A stretch of DNA of 64,000 bases from Prosopocoilus inquinatus. Taxonomy: Eukaryota; Arthropoda; Insecta; Coleoptera; Lucanidae. Position 1 is the stretch's first letter; each line of letters opens with the position of its first letter. Positions 11,003 to 24,284 of the stretch are shown in pieces. The notes below the pieces were generated by a model. The model had not been told where the DNA came from. It saw only the letters and a list, made by a program, of their open reading frames with translations, and ran no database searches. Made by a program: the position numbers and the translations under genes. The DNA is taken from contig CM069877.1 of the NCBI GenBank assembly GCA_036172665.1, positions 21,601,001-21,665,000 on the forward strand, written 5' to 3'.

Positions 11003-12343
11003 TGTAATCGATCCTTACTCATCTATCATGTTATTTGACGTTTGGATGGACTCCAGTAACTCTGATGTGAGATACAAAGTTCTCGGACGCAGCAGAAGCT
11101 GGAAATAGTTTTAAATGAAACAACACGCATTAGCGTTGTTCCTGTGATGTATCTAATCGATCCTTACTCATCTATCATGTTATTTGACGTTTCGATGGAC
11201 TCTAGTAACTGTGATGTGAGATACGAAGTTCTTGGACGCAGCAGGAGCTGGAAATAGTTTTAAACGAAACAACACGTATTAGCGTTGTTCCTGTGATGTA
11301 TCTAATCGATCCTTACTTAGCTACTATGTTATTTGACGTTTCGATGGACTCCAGTAACTCTAATGTGAGATACGAAATTTTCGGACGCAGCAGAAGCTGG
11401 AAATAGTTTTAAACGAAACAACACGTATTAGCGTTGTTCCTGTGATGTATCTAATCGATCCTTACTTATCTATCGTGTTACTTGACCTTTCGATGGACTC
11501 TAGTAACTCTGATGTGAGATACGAAGTTTCTTGACGCAGCAGAAGCTGGAAATAGTTTTAAATGAAACAACACGTATTAGCGTTGTTCCTGTGATGTATC
11601 TAATCTGTCCTTACTCATCTATCATGTTATTTTACGTTTGGATGGACTCCAGTAACTCTGATGTGAGATACGAAGTTTTTGGGCGCAGCAGAAGCTGGAA
11701 ATAGTTTTGAACGAAACGGCACGTATTAGCGTTGTTCCTGTGATTTATCTAATAGATCCTTATTTATCTATCATGTTACTTGACGTTACGATGGACTCCA
11801 GTAACTCCGATGTGAGATACGAAGTTTTCGGAAGCAGCAGAAGCTGGAAATAGTTTTGAACGAAACAACACGTATTAGCGTTGTTCCTGTGAAGTGTCTA
11901 ATCGATCCTTACTTATCTACTATGCTATTTGACGTTTCAACGGACTCCAGTAACTCTGATGTGAGATACGAAGTTTTCAGACGCAGCAGATGCTGGAAAT
12001 AGTTTTGAACGAAACGACACGTATTAGCCTTGTTCCTGTGATGTATCTAATCGATCCTTACTCATCTATCATGTTATTTGGCGTTTCGATGGACTCCAGT
12101 AACTTTGATGTGAGATACGAAGTTCTCGGACGCAGCTGAAGCTGGAAACAGTTTTAAACGAAACAACACGTATTAGCGTTGTTCCTGTGATGTATCTAAT
12201 CGATCCTTACTCATCTATCATGTTATTTGACGTTTGGATGAACTCCAGTAACTCTGATGTGAGATACAAAGTTTTCGGACCCAGCAGAAGCTGGAAATAG
12301 TTTTGAACGAAACAACACGTAGTAGAGTTGTTCCTGTGATGTA
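11003..12343 (+). repeat. 9-mer HOR, copy 2 (1341 bp, full length)
   Basis: A full 9 x 149 bp unit between two TGTATGTAATCG markers. The rare GGAAGCAGC variant lies at 11,832, 1341 bp after its copy at 10,491 and 1341 bp before that at 13,173. Sequence differences from the neighbouring copies are sparse by eye. Confidence 0.87.
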
Positions 12344-13386
12344 TGTAATCGATCCTTACTCATCTATCATGTTATTTGACGTTTGGATGGACTCCAGTAA
12401 CTCTGATGTGAGATACAAAGTTCTCGGACGCAGCAGAAGCTGGAAATAGTTTTAAATGAAACAACACGCATTAGCGTTGTTCCTGTGATGTATCTAATCG
12501 ATCCTTACTCATCTATCATGTTATTTGACGTTTCGATGGACTCTAGTAACTCTGATGTGAGATACGAAGTTCTTGGACGCAGCAGGAGCTGGAAATAGTT
12601 TTAAACGAAACAACACGTATTAGCGTTGTTCCTGTGATGTATCTAATCGATCCTTACTTAGCTACTATGTTATTTGACGTTTCGATGGACTCCAGTAACT
12701 CTAATGTGAGATACGAAATTTTCGGACGCAGCAGAAGCTGGAAATAGTTTTAAACGAAACAACACGTATTAGCGTTGTTCCTGTGATGTATCTAATCGAT
12801 CCTTACTTATCTATAGTGTTATTTGACCTTTCGATGGACTCTAGTAACTCTGATGTGAGATACGAAGTTTCTTGACGCAGCAGAAGCTGGAAATAGTTTT
12901 AAATGAAACAACACGTATTAGCGTTGTTCCTGTGATGTATCTAATCTGTCCTTACTCATCTATCATGTTATTTTACGTTTGGATGGACTCCAGTAACTCT
13001 GATGTGAGATACGAAATTTTTGGGCGCAGCAGAAGCTGGAAATAGTTTTGAACGAAACGACACGTATTAGCGTTGTTCCTGTGATTTATCTAATAGATCC
13101 TTATTTATCTATCATGTTACTTGACGTTACGATGGACTCCAGTAACTCCGATGTGAGATACGAAGTTTTCGGAAGCAGCAGAAGCTGGAAATAGTTTTGA
13201 ACGAAACAACACGTATTAGCGTTGTTCCTGTGAAGTATCTAATCGATCCTTACTTATCTACTATGCTATTTGACGTTTCAACGGACTCCAGTAACTCTGA
13301 TGTGAGATACGAAGTTTTCAGACGCAGCAGAAGCTGGAAATAGTTTTGAACGAAACAACACGAAGTAGCGTTGTTCCTGTGATGTA
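12344..13386 (+). repeat. 9-mer HOR, copy 3 (7 monomers, 1043 bp)
   Basis: This follows copy 2 in order and then jumps to the next TGTATGTAATCG marker at 13,387 after 1043 bp (7 x 149). Two monomers, the TTTTGGCG type and the following GATGAACTCC type, have been lost from the end of the unit. Confidence 0.8.
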
Positions 13387-16300
13387 TGTAATCGATCCTT
13401 ACTCATCTATCATGTTATTTGACGTTTGGATGGACTCCAGTAACTCTGATGTGAGATACAAAGTTCTCGGACGCAGCAGAAGCTGGAAATAGTTTTAAAT
13501 GAAACAACACGCATTAGCGTTGTTCCTGTGATGTATCTAATCGATCCTTACTCATCTATCATGTTATTTGACGTTTGGATGGACTCCAGTAACTCTGATG
13601 TGAGATACAAAGTTCTCGGACGCAGCAGAAGCTGGAAATAGTTTTAAATGAAACAACACGCATTAGCGTTGTTCCTGTGATGTATCTAATCGATCCTTAC
13701 TCATCTATCATGTTATTTGGCGTTTCGATGGACTCCAGTAACTTTGATGTGAGATACGAAGTTCTCGGACGCAGCTGAAGCTGGAAACAGTTTTAAACGA
13801 AACAACACGTATTAGCGCTGTTCCTGTGATGTATCTAATCGATCCTTACTCATCTATCATGTTATTTGACGTTTGGATGAACTCCAGTAACTCTGATGTG
13901 AGATACAAAGTTTTCGGACGCAGCAGAAGCTGGAAATAGATTTGAACGAAACAACACGTAGTAGCGTTGTTCCTGTGTTGTATGTAATCGATCCTTACTC
14001 ATCTATCATGTTATTTGACGTTTGGATGGACTCCAGTAACTCTGATGTGAGATACAAAGTTCTCGGACGCAGCAGAAGCTGGAAATAGTTTTAAATGAAA
14101 CAACACGCATTAGCGTTGTTCCTGTGATGTATTTAATCGATCGTTACTCATCTATCATGTTATTTGACGTTTGGATGGACTCCAGTATCTCTGATGTGAG
14201 ATACAAAGTTTTCGGACGCAGCAGAAGCTGCAAATAGTTTTAAACGAAACAACACGCATTAGCGTTGTTCCTGTGATGTATGTAATCGATCCTTACTCAT
14301 CTATCATGTTATTTGACGTTTGGATGGACTCCAGTAACTCTGATGTGAGATACGAAGTTCTCGAACTCAGCAGAAGCTGGAAATAGTTTTGAACGAAACA
14401 ACACGTATTAGCGTTGTTCCTGTGAAGTTTCTAATCGATCCTTACTTATCTACTATGCTATTTGACGTTTCAACGGACTCCAGTAACTCTGATGTGAGAT
14501 ACGAAGTTTTCAGACGCAGCAGAAGCTGGAAATAGTTTTGAACGAAACGACACGTATTAGCGTTGTTCCTGTGATGTATCTAATCGATCCTTACTCATCT
14601 ATCATGTTATTTGTCGTTTCGATGGACCCCAGTAACTCTAATGTGAGATACGAAATTTTCGGACGCAGCAGAAGCTGGAAATAGTTTTAAACGAAACAAC
14701 ACGCATTAGCGTTGTTCCTGTGATGTATCTAATCGATCCTTACTCATCTATCATGTTATTTGACGTTTCGATGGACTCTAGTAACTCTGATGTGAGATAC
14801 GAAGTTTTTGGACGCAGCAGCAGCTGGAAATAGTTTTAAACGAAACAACACGTATTAGCGTTGTTCCTGTGATATATCTAATCGATCCTTACTCATCTAT
14901 CATGTTATTTGACGTTTGGATGGACTCCAGTAACTCTGATGTGAGATACAAAGTTCTCGGACGCAGCAGAAGCTGGAAATAGTTTTAAATGAAACAACAC
15001 GCATTAGCGTTGTTCCTGTGATGTATCTAATCGATCCTCACTCATCTATCATTTTATTTGACGTTTGGATGGACTCCAGTAACTCTGATGTGAGATACAA
15101 AGTTCTCGGACGCAGCAGAAGCTGGAAATAGTTTTAAATGAAACAACACGCATTAGCGTTGTTCCTGTGATGTATCTAATCGATCCTTACTCATCTATCA
15201 TGTTATTTGACGTTTCGATGGACTCTAGTAACTCTGATGTGAGATACGAAGTTCTTGGACGCAGCAGCAGCTGGAAATAGTTTTAAACGAAACAACACGT
15301 ATTAGCGTTGTTCCTGTGATATATCTAATCGATCCTTACTTAGCTACAATGTTATTTGACGTATCGATGGACTCCAGTAACTCTAATGTGAGATACGAAA
15401 TTCTCGGACGCAGCAGAAGTTGGAAATAGTTTTAAACGAAACAACACGTATTAGCGTTGTTCCTGTGATGTATCTAATCGATCCTTGCTTATCCATCGTG
15501 TTATTTGACCTTTCGATGGACTCTAGTAACTCTGATGTGAGATACGAAGTTCTCGGACGCAGCAGAAGCTGGAAATAGTTCTAAATGAAACAACACGCAT
15601 TAGCGTTGTTCCTGTGATGTATCTAATCGATCCTTATTTATCTATCATGTCATTTGACGTTTCGATGGACTCTAGTAACTCTGATGTGAGATACGAAGAT
15701 TTTGGGCGCAGCAGGAGCTGGAAATAGTTTTAAACAAAGCAACACGTATTAGCGTTGTTCCTGTGATGTATCTAAACTGTCCTTACTCATCTATCATGTT
15801 ATTTTACGTTTGGATGGACTCCAGTAACTCTGATGTGAGATACAAAGTTTTTGGACGCAGCAGAAGCTGGAAATAGTTTTGAACGAAACAACACGTATTA
15901 GCGTTGTTCCTGTGATGTATCTAATCGATCCTTACTTAGCTACTATGTTATTTGACGTTTCGATGGACTCCAGTAACTCTATGGTGAGATACGAAATTTT
16001 CGGACGCAGCAGAAGCTGGAAATAGTTTTAAACGAAACAACACGCATTAGCGTTGTTCCTGTAATGTATCTAATCGATCCTTACTCATCTATCATGTTAT
16101 TTGGCGTTTCGATGGACTCCAGTAACTTTGATGTGAGATACGAAGTTCTCGGACGCAGCTGAAGCTAGAAATAGTTTTAAACGAAACAACACGCATTAGC
16201 GTTGTTCCTGTGCTGTATCTAATCGATCCTTACTTATCTATCAGGTTATTTGACGTTTCGATGGACTCCAGTAACTCTGATGTGAGATACCACGTTTTCG

Positions 16301-17004
16301 GACGCAGCAGAAGCTGGAAATCGTTTTAAATGAAACAACACGCATTAGCGCTGTTCCTGTGATGTATCTAAACTGTCCTTACTCATCTATCATGTTATTT
16401 TACGTTTGGATGGACTCCAGTAACTCTGATGTGAGATACGAAGTTTTTGGACGCAGCAGGAGCTGGAAATAGTTTTAAACGAAACAACACGTATTAGAGT
16501 TGTTCCTGTGATGTATCTAATCGATCCTTACTTAGCTACTATGTTATTTGACGTTTCGATGGACTCCAGTAACTCCATGGTGAGATACGAAATTTTCGGA
16601 CGCAGCAGAAGCTGGAAATAATTTTAAACGAAACAACACGCATTAGCGTTGTTCCTGTGATGTATCTAATCGATCCTTACTCATCTATCATGTTATTTGG
16701 CGTTTCGATGGACTCCAGTAACTTTGATGTGAGATACGAAGTTCTCGGACGCAGCTGTAGCTGGAAATAGTTTTAAATGAAACAACACGTATTAGCGTTG
16801 TTCCTGTGATGTATCTAATCGATCCTTACTCATCTATCATGTTATTTGAGGTTTCGATGGACCCCAGTAACTCTAATGTGAGATACGAAATTTTCGGACG
16901 CAGCAGAAACTGGAAATAGTTTTAAACGAAACAACACGTATTAGCGTTGTTCCTGTGATGTATGTAATCGATCCTTACTCATCTATCATGTTATTTGACG
17001 TTTG
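13387..17004 (+). repeat. Satellite segment, shuffled subtypes
   Basis: Plus-orientation monomers of the same subtypes as the flanking HORs, but with no long unit I could confirm. Fragments of the 9-mer order occur (for example CAACGGACTCC with TTTTCAGACGC near 14.5 kb), and the CATGTCATTTG - CTGTCC - TTAGCTACTATG order recurs at 15.6-16.0 kb. No gene or foreign insertion is seen. Confidence 0.8.
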
Positions 17005-17545
17005 GATGGACTCCAGTAACTCTGATGTGAGATACAAAGTTTTTGGACGCAGCAGAAGCTGGACATAGTTATGAACGAAACAACACGTATTAGCATTGTT
17101 CCTGTGATGTATCTAATCGATCCTTACTTACCTACTATGTTATTTGACGTTTAGATGGACTCTAGTAACTCTATGGTGAGATACGAAATTTTCGGACGCA
17201 GCAGAAGCTGGAAATAGTTTTAAACGAAACAACACGCATTAGCGTTGTTCCTGTGATGTATCTAATCGATCCTTACTCATCTATCATGTTATTTGGCGTT
17301 TCGATGGACTCCAGTAACTTTGAAGTGAGATACGAAGTTCTCGGACGCAGCTGTAGCTGGAAATAGTTTTAAATGAAACACACGTATTAGCGTTGTTCCT
17401 GTGATGTATCTAATCGATCCTTACTTATCTATCAGGTTATTTGAAGTTTCGATGGACTCCAGTAACTCTGATGTGAGATAAGACGTTTTCGGACGCAGCA
17501 GAAGCTGGAAATAGTTTTAAACGAAACAACACGTATTAGCGTTGT
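17005..17545 (+). repeat. 8-mer-spaced duplication, copy 1
   Basis: This matches 18,196-18,736 at offset 1191. Shared rare markers are TAGTTATGAACG (17,071 is its ATGAACG), TTACCTACTATG, GACGTTTAGATGG, the AAACACACG single-base loss and GAGATAAGACG. The 148-bp AAACACACG monomer explains why the offset is 8 x 149 minus 1. Confidence 0.82.
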
Positions 17546-18195
17546 TCCTGTGATGTATGTAATCGATCCTTACTCATCTATCATGTTATTTGACGTTTGG
17601 ATGGACTCCAGTAACTCTGATGTGAGATACAAAGTTCTCGGACGCAGCAGAAGATGGAAATAGTTTTAAATGAAACAACACGCATTAGCGTTGTTCCTGT
17701 GATGTATCTAAACTGTCCTTACTCATCTATCATGTTATTTTACGTTTGGATGGACTCCAGTAACTCTGATGTGAGATACGAAGTTTTTGGACACAGCAGG
17801 AGCTGGAAATAGTTTTAAACGAAACAACACGTATTAGAGTTGTTCCTGTGATGTATCTAATCGATCCTTACTCATCTATCATGTTATTTGGCGTTTCGAT
17901 GGACTCCAGTAACTTTGATGTGAGATACGATGTTCTCGGACGCAGCTGAAGCTGGAAATAGTTTTAAACGAAACAACACGCATTAGCGTTGTTCCTGTGA
18001 TGTATCTAATCGATCCTTACTTATCTATCATGTTATTTGACGTTTCGATGGACTCTAGTAACTCTGATGTGAGATGCGAAGTTTTTGGGCGCAGCAGGAG
18101 CTGGAAATAGTTTTAAACAAAGCAACACGTATTAGCGTTGTTCCTGTGATGTATCTAATCGATCCTTACTCATCTATCATGTTATTTTACGTCTG

Positions 18196-18736
18196 GATGG
18201 ACTCCAGTAACTCTGATGTGAGATACAAAGTTTTTGGACGCAGCAGAAGCTGGAAATAGTTATGAACGAAACAACACGTATTAGCAGTGTTCCTGTGATG
18301 TATCTAATCGATCCTTACTTACCTACTATGTTATTTGACGTTTAGATGGACTCTAGTAACTCTATGGTGAGATACGAAATTTTCGGACGCAGCAGAAGCT
18401 GGAAATAGTTTTAAACGAAACAACACGCATTAGCGTTGTTCCTGTGATGTATCTAATCGATCCTTACTCATCTATCATGTTATTTGGCGTTTCGATGGAC
18501 TCCAGTAACTTTGATGTGAGATACGAAGTTCTCGGACGCAGCTGTAGCTGGAAATAGTTTTAAATGAAACACACGTATTAGCGTTGTTCCTGTGATGTAT
18601 CTAATCGATCCTTACTTATCTATCAGGTTATTTGAAGTTTCGATGGACTCCAGTAACTCTGATGTGAGATAAGACGTTTTCGGACGCAGCAGAAGCTGGA
18701 AATAGTTTTAAACGAAACAACACGTATTAGCTTTGT
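18196..18736 (+). repeat. 8-mer-spaced duplication, copy 2
   Basis: Partner of 17,005-17,545 with the same set of private variants. ATGAACG is at 18,262. It diverges after GAGATAAGACG, where the upstream copy moves into the TGTATGTAATCG monomer and this one into a TGTATCTAATCG monomer. Confidence 0.82.
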
Positions 18737-20640
18737 TCCTGTGATGTATCTAATCGATCCTTACTCATCTATCATGTTATTTGACGTTTCGATGGACTTT
18801 AGTAACTCTGATGTGAGATACGAAGTTCTTGGACGCAGCAGGAGCTGGAAATAGTTTTAAACGAAACAACACGTATTAGCGTTGTTCCTGTGATGTATCT
18901 AATCGATCCTTACTTAGCTACTATGTTATTTGACGTTTCGATGGACTCCAGTAACTCTAATGTGAGATACGAAATTTTCGGACGCAGCAGAAGCTGGAAA
19001 TAGTTTTAAACGAAACAACACGTATTAGCGTTGTTCCTGTGATGTATCTAATCGATCCTTATTTATCTATCGTGTTATTTGACCTTTCGATGGACTCTAG
19101 TAACTCTGATGTGAGATACGAAGTTTCTTGACGCAGCAGAAGCTGGAAATAGTTTTAAATGAAACAGCACGTATTGGCGTTGTTCCTGTGATGTATCTAA
19201 TCTGTCCTTACTCATCTATCATGTTATTTTACGTTTGGATGGACTCCAGTAACTCTGATGTGAGATACGATGTTTTTGGGCGCAGCAGAAGCTGGAAATA
19301 GTTTTGAACGAAACGACACGTATTAGCGTTGTTCCTGTGATTTATCTAATAGATCCTTATTTATCTATCATGCTACTTGACGTTACGATGGACTCCAGTA
19401 ACTCTGATGTGAGATAAGACGTTTTCGGACGCAGCAGAAGCTGGAAATAGTTTTAAACGAAACAACACGTATTAGCGTTGTTCCTGTGATGTATGTAATC
19501 GATCCTTACTTATCTATCATGTTATTTGACGTTTGGATGGACTCCAGTAACTCTGATGTGAGATACAAAGTTCTCGGACGCAGCAGAAGATGGAAATAGT
19601 TTTAAATGAAACAACACGCATTAGCGTTGTTCCTGTGATGTATCTAATCGATCCTTACTCATCTATCATGTTATTTGACGTTTCGATGGACTCTAGTAAC
19701 TCTGATGTGAGATACGAAGTTCTTGGACGCAGCAGAAGCTGGAAATAGTTTTAAACGAAACAACACGTATTAGCGTTGTTCCTGTGATGTATCTAATCGA
19801 TCCTTACTTAGCTACTATGTTATTTGACGTTTCGATGGACTCCAGTAACTCTAATGTGAGATACGAAATTTTCGGACGCAGCAGAAGCTGGAAATAGTTT
19901 TAAACGAAACAACACGTATTAGCGTTGTTCCTGTGATTTATCTAATAGATCCTTATTTATCTATCATGCTACTTGACGTTACGATGGACTCCAGTAACTC
20001 CGATGTGAGATACGAAGTTTTCGGACGCAGCAGAAGCTGGAAATAGTTTTGAACGAAACAACACGTATTAGCGTTGTTCCTGTGAAGTATCTAATCGATC
20101 CTTACTTATTTACTATGCTATTTGACGTTTCAACGGACTCCAGTAACTCTGATGTGAGATACGAGGTTTTCAGACGCAGCAGAAGCTGGAAATAGTTTTG
20201 AACGAAACGACACGTATTAGCGTTGTTCCTGTGATGTATCTAATCGATCCTTACTCATCTATCATGTTATTTGGCGTTTCGATGGACTCCAGTAACTTTG
20301 ATGTGAGATACGAAGTTCTCGGACGCAGCTGAAGCTGGAAACAGTTTTAAACGAAACAACACGTATTAGCGTTGTTCCTGTGATGTATCTAATCGATCCT
20401 TACTCATCTATAATGTTATTTGACGTTTGGATGAACTCCAGTAACTCTGATGTGAGATACAAAGTTTTCGGACGCAGCAGAAGCTGGAAATAGTTTTGAA
20501 CGAAACAACACGTAGTAGCGTTGTTCCTGTGATGTATGTAATCGATCCTTACTCATCTATCATGTTATTTGACGTTTGGATGGACTCCAGTAACTCTGAT
20601 GTGAGATACAAAGTTCTCGGACGCAGCAGAAGCTGGAAAT
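18737..20640 (+). repeat. Reshuffled return of the 9-mer HOR
   Basis: Bases 18,737-19,400 match 12,481-13,144 at offset 6256 (42 monomers minus 2, fitting the two 148-bp monomers between). The order GAAGTTCTTGG - TTAGCTACTATG - ATCGTGTTATTTGACC - TTTCTTGACGC - AATCTGTCC is shared. It then restarts at a TGTATGTAATCG monomer (about 19,490) and runs through a second shortened version that skips two monomers. Confidence 0.75.
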
Positions 20641-23600
20641 AGTTTTAAATGAAACAACACGCATTAGCGTTGTTCCTGTGATGTATCTAATCGATCCTTA
20701 CTCATCTATCATGTTATTTGACGTTTGGATGGACTCCAGTATCTCTGATATGAGATACAAAGTTTTCGGACGCAGCAGAAGCTGGAAATAGTTTTAAACG
20801 AAACAACACGTATTAGCGTTGTTCCTGTGATGTATCTAATCGATCCTTACTCATCTATCATGTTATTTGACGTTTGGATGGACTCCATTAACTATGATGT
20901 GAGATACGAAATTTTCGGACGCAGCAGAAGCCGGAAATAGTTTTAAACGAAACAACACGCATTAGCGTTGTTCCTGTGATGTATCTAATCGATTGTTACT
21001 CATCTATCATGTTATTTGACGTTTGGATGGACTCCAGTATCTCTGACGTGAGATACAAAGTTTTCGGACGCAGCAGAAGCTGCAAATAGTTTTAAACGAA
21101 ACAACACGCATTAGCGTTGTTCCTGTGATGTATCTAATCGATCTTTACTCATCTATCATGTTATTTGGCGTTTCGATGGACTCCAGTAACTTTGATGTGA
21201 GATACGAAGTTCTCGGACGCAGCTGTAGCTGGAAATAGTTTTACATGAAACAACACGTATTAGCGTTGTTCCTGTGATGTATCTAATCGATCCTTACTCA
21301 TCTATCATGTTATTTGACGTTTCGATGGACCCCAGTAACTCTAATGTGAGATACGAAATTTTCGGACGCAGCAGAAGCTGGAAATAGTTTTAAATGAAAC
21401 AACACGTATTAGCGTTGTTCCTGTGATGTATCTAATAGATCCTTACTCATCTATCATTTTATTTGACGTTTGGATGGACTCCAGTATCTCTGACGTGAGA
21501 TACAAAGTTTTCGGACGCAGCAGAAGCTGCAAATAGTTTTAAACGAAACAACACGCATTAGCGTTGTTCCTGTGATGTATCTAATCGATCTTTACTCATC
21601 TATCATGTTATTTGACGTTTCGATGGACTCCAGTAACTCTGATGTGAAATACGACGTTTTCGGACGCAGCAGAAGCTGGAAATAGTTTTAAACGAAACAA
21701 CACGTATTAGCGTTGTTCCTGTGATGTATGTAATCGATCCTTACTCACCTATCATGTTATTTGACGTTTGGATGGACTCCAGTAATTCTGATGTGAGATA
21801 CAAAGTTCTCGGACGCAGCAGAAGCTGGAAATAGTTTTAAATGAAACAACACGAATTAGCGTTGTTCCTGTGATGTATCTAATCGATCCTCACTCATCTA
21901 TCATGTTATTTGACGTTTCGATGGACTCTAGTAACTCTGATGAGATACGAAGTTTTTGGGCGCAGCAGAAGCTGGAAATAGTTTTGAACGAAACAACACG
22001 TAGTAGCGTTGTTCCTGTGATGTATGTAATCGATCCTTACTCATCTATCATGTTATTTGACGTTTGGATGGACTCCAGTAACTCTGATGTGAGATACAAA
22101 GTTCTCGGACGCAGCAGAAGCTGGAAATAGTTTTAAATGAAACAACACGTATTAGCAGTGTTCCTGGGATGTATCTAATCGATCCTTACTTATCTACTAT
22201 GCTATTTGACGTTTCAACGGACTCCAGTAACTTTGATGTGAGATACGAAGTTTTCAGACGCAGCAGAAGCTGGAAATAGTTTTGAACGAAACGACACGTA
22301 TTAGCGTTGTTCCTGTGATGTATCTAATCGATCCTCACTCATCTATCATTTTATTTGACGTTTGGATGGACTCCAGTATCTCTGATGTGAGATACAAAGT
22401 TTTCGGACGCAGCAGAAGCTGCAAATAGTTTTAAACGAAACAACACGCATTAGCGTTGTTCCTGTGATGTATCTAATCGATCCTTACTCATCTATCATGT
22501 TATTTGGCGTTTCGATGGACTCCAGTAACTTTGATGTGAGATACGAAGTTCTCGGACGCAGCTGTAGCTGGAAATAGTTTTAAATGAAACAACACGTATT
22601 AGCGTTGTTCCTGTGATGTATCTAATCGATCCTTACTCATCTATCATGTTATTTGACGTTTCGATGGACCCCAGTAACTCTAATGTGAGATACGAAATTT
22701 TCGGACGCAGCAGAAGCTGGAAATAGTTTTAAACGAAACAACACGCATTAGCGTTGTTCCTGTGATGTATCTAATCGATCCTTACTTATCTATCATGTTA
22801 TTTGACGTTTCGATGGACTCTAGTAACTCTGATGAGATACGAAGTTTTTGGGCGCAGCAGGGGCTGGAAATAGTTTTAAACAAAGCAACACGTCTTAGCG
22901 TTGTTCCTGTGATGTATCTAATCGATCCTTACTCATCTATCATGTTATCTTACGTTTGGATGGACTCCAGTAACTCTGATGTGAGATACAAAGTTTTTAG
23001 ACGCAGCAGAAGCTGGAAATAGTTTTGAACGAAACAACACGTATTAGCAGTGTTCCTGTGATGATTCTAATCGATCCTTACTTAGCTACTATGTTATTTG
23101 ACGTTTCGATGGACTCTAGTAACTCTATGGTGAGATACGAAATTTTCGGACGCAGCAGAAGCTGGAAATAGTTTTAAACGAAACAACACGCATTAGCGTT
23201 GTTCCTGTGATGTATCTAATCGATCCTTACTTATCTATCAGGTTATTTGACGTTTCGATGGACTCCAGTAACTCTGATGTGAGATACGACGTTTTCGGAC
23301 GCAGCAGAAGCTGGAAATAGTTTTAAACGAAACAACACGTATTAGCGTTGTTCCTGTGATGTATGTAATCGATCCTTACTCACCTATCATGTTATTTGAC
23401 GTTTGGATGGACTCCAGTAACTCTGATGTGAGATACAAAGTTCTCGGACGCAGCAGAAGCTGGAAATAGTTTTAAATGAAACAACACGAATTAGCGTTGT
23501 TCCTGTGATGTATCTAATCGATCCTCACTCATCTATCATTTTATTTGACGTTTGGATGGACTCCAGTAACTCTGATGTGAGATACAAAGTTCTCGGACGC

Positions 23601-24284
23601 AGCAGAAGCTGGAAATAGTTTTAAATGAAACAACACGCATTAGCGTTGTTCCTGTGATGTATCTAATCGATCCTTACTCATCTATCATGTTATTTGACGT
23701 TTCGATGGACTCTAGTAACTCTGATGTGAGATACGAAGTTTTTGGACGCAGCAGCAGCTGGAAATAGTTTTAAACGAAACAACACGTATTAGCGTTGTTC
23801 CTGTGATATATCTAATTGATCCTTACTTAGCTACTATGTTATTTGACGTTTCGATGGACTCCAGTAACTCTAATGTGAGATACGAAATTTTCGGACGCAG
23901 CAGAAGTTGGAAATAGTTTTAAACGAAACAACACGTATTAGAGTTGTTCCTGTGATCTATCTAATCGATCCTTACTTAGCTACTATGTTATTTGACGTTT
24001 CGATGGACTCCAGTAACTCTAATGTGAGATACGAAATTTTCGGACGCAGCAGAAGCTGGAAATAGTTTTAAAGGAAACTACACGGATTAGCGTTGTTCCT
24101 GTGATGTATCTAATCGATCCTTACTTATCTACTATGTTATTTGACGTTTCAACGGACTCCAGTATCTCTGATATGAGATACGAAGTTCTCGAACTCAGCA
24201 GAAGCTGGAAATAGTTTTGAACGAAACGACACGTATTAGCGTTGTTCCTGTGATTTATCTAATAGATCCTTATTTATCTATCAT
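20641..24284 (+). repeat. Satellite segment, shuffled subtypes
   Basis: Plus-orientation monomers with several short recurring blocks, including CAGTATCTCTGA with AGAAGCTGCAAATAG. It contains two 147-bp monomers with CTGATGAGATAC (at 21,939 and 22,831). No gene or foreign insertion is seen. Confidence 0.8.

Noticed and set aside
18074..18259. 61-codon frame starting at an ATG unique to this monomer
   Set aside because: The start comes from one substitution (GAGATACG to GAGATGCG). The frame then runs one monomer to the usual TGGAAATAG stop.
21935..21955. Hammerhead-ribozyme-like core CTGATGA...CGAAG in 147-bp monomers
   Set aside because: Hammerhead ribozymes are known from some animal satellites, so I looked. 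The core CUGAUGA exists only in the few deleted monomers; most read CUGAUGU. Stem II would be a single G-C pair with an AUA loop, and GAAA is GAAG here. No stem III or cleavage site was found. An Infernal search with the hammerhead models would settle it.
21870..23022. Two 86-codon frames (21,870-22,130 and 22,762-23,022)
   Set aside because: Each spans a CTGATGAGATAC 147-bp monomer. They are satellite read-through, not genes.
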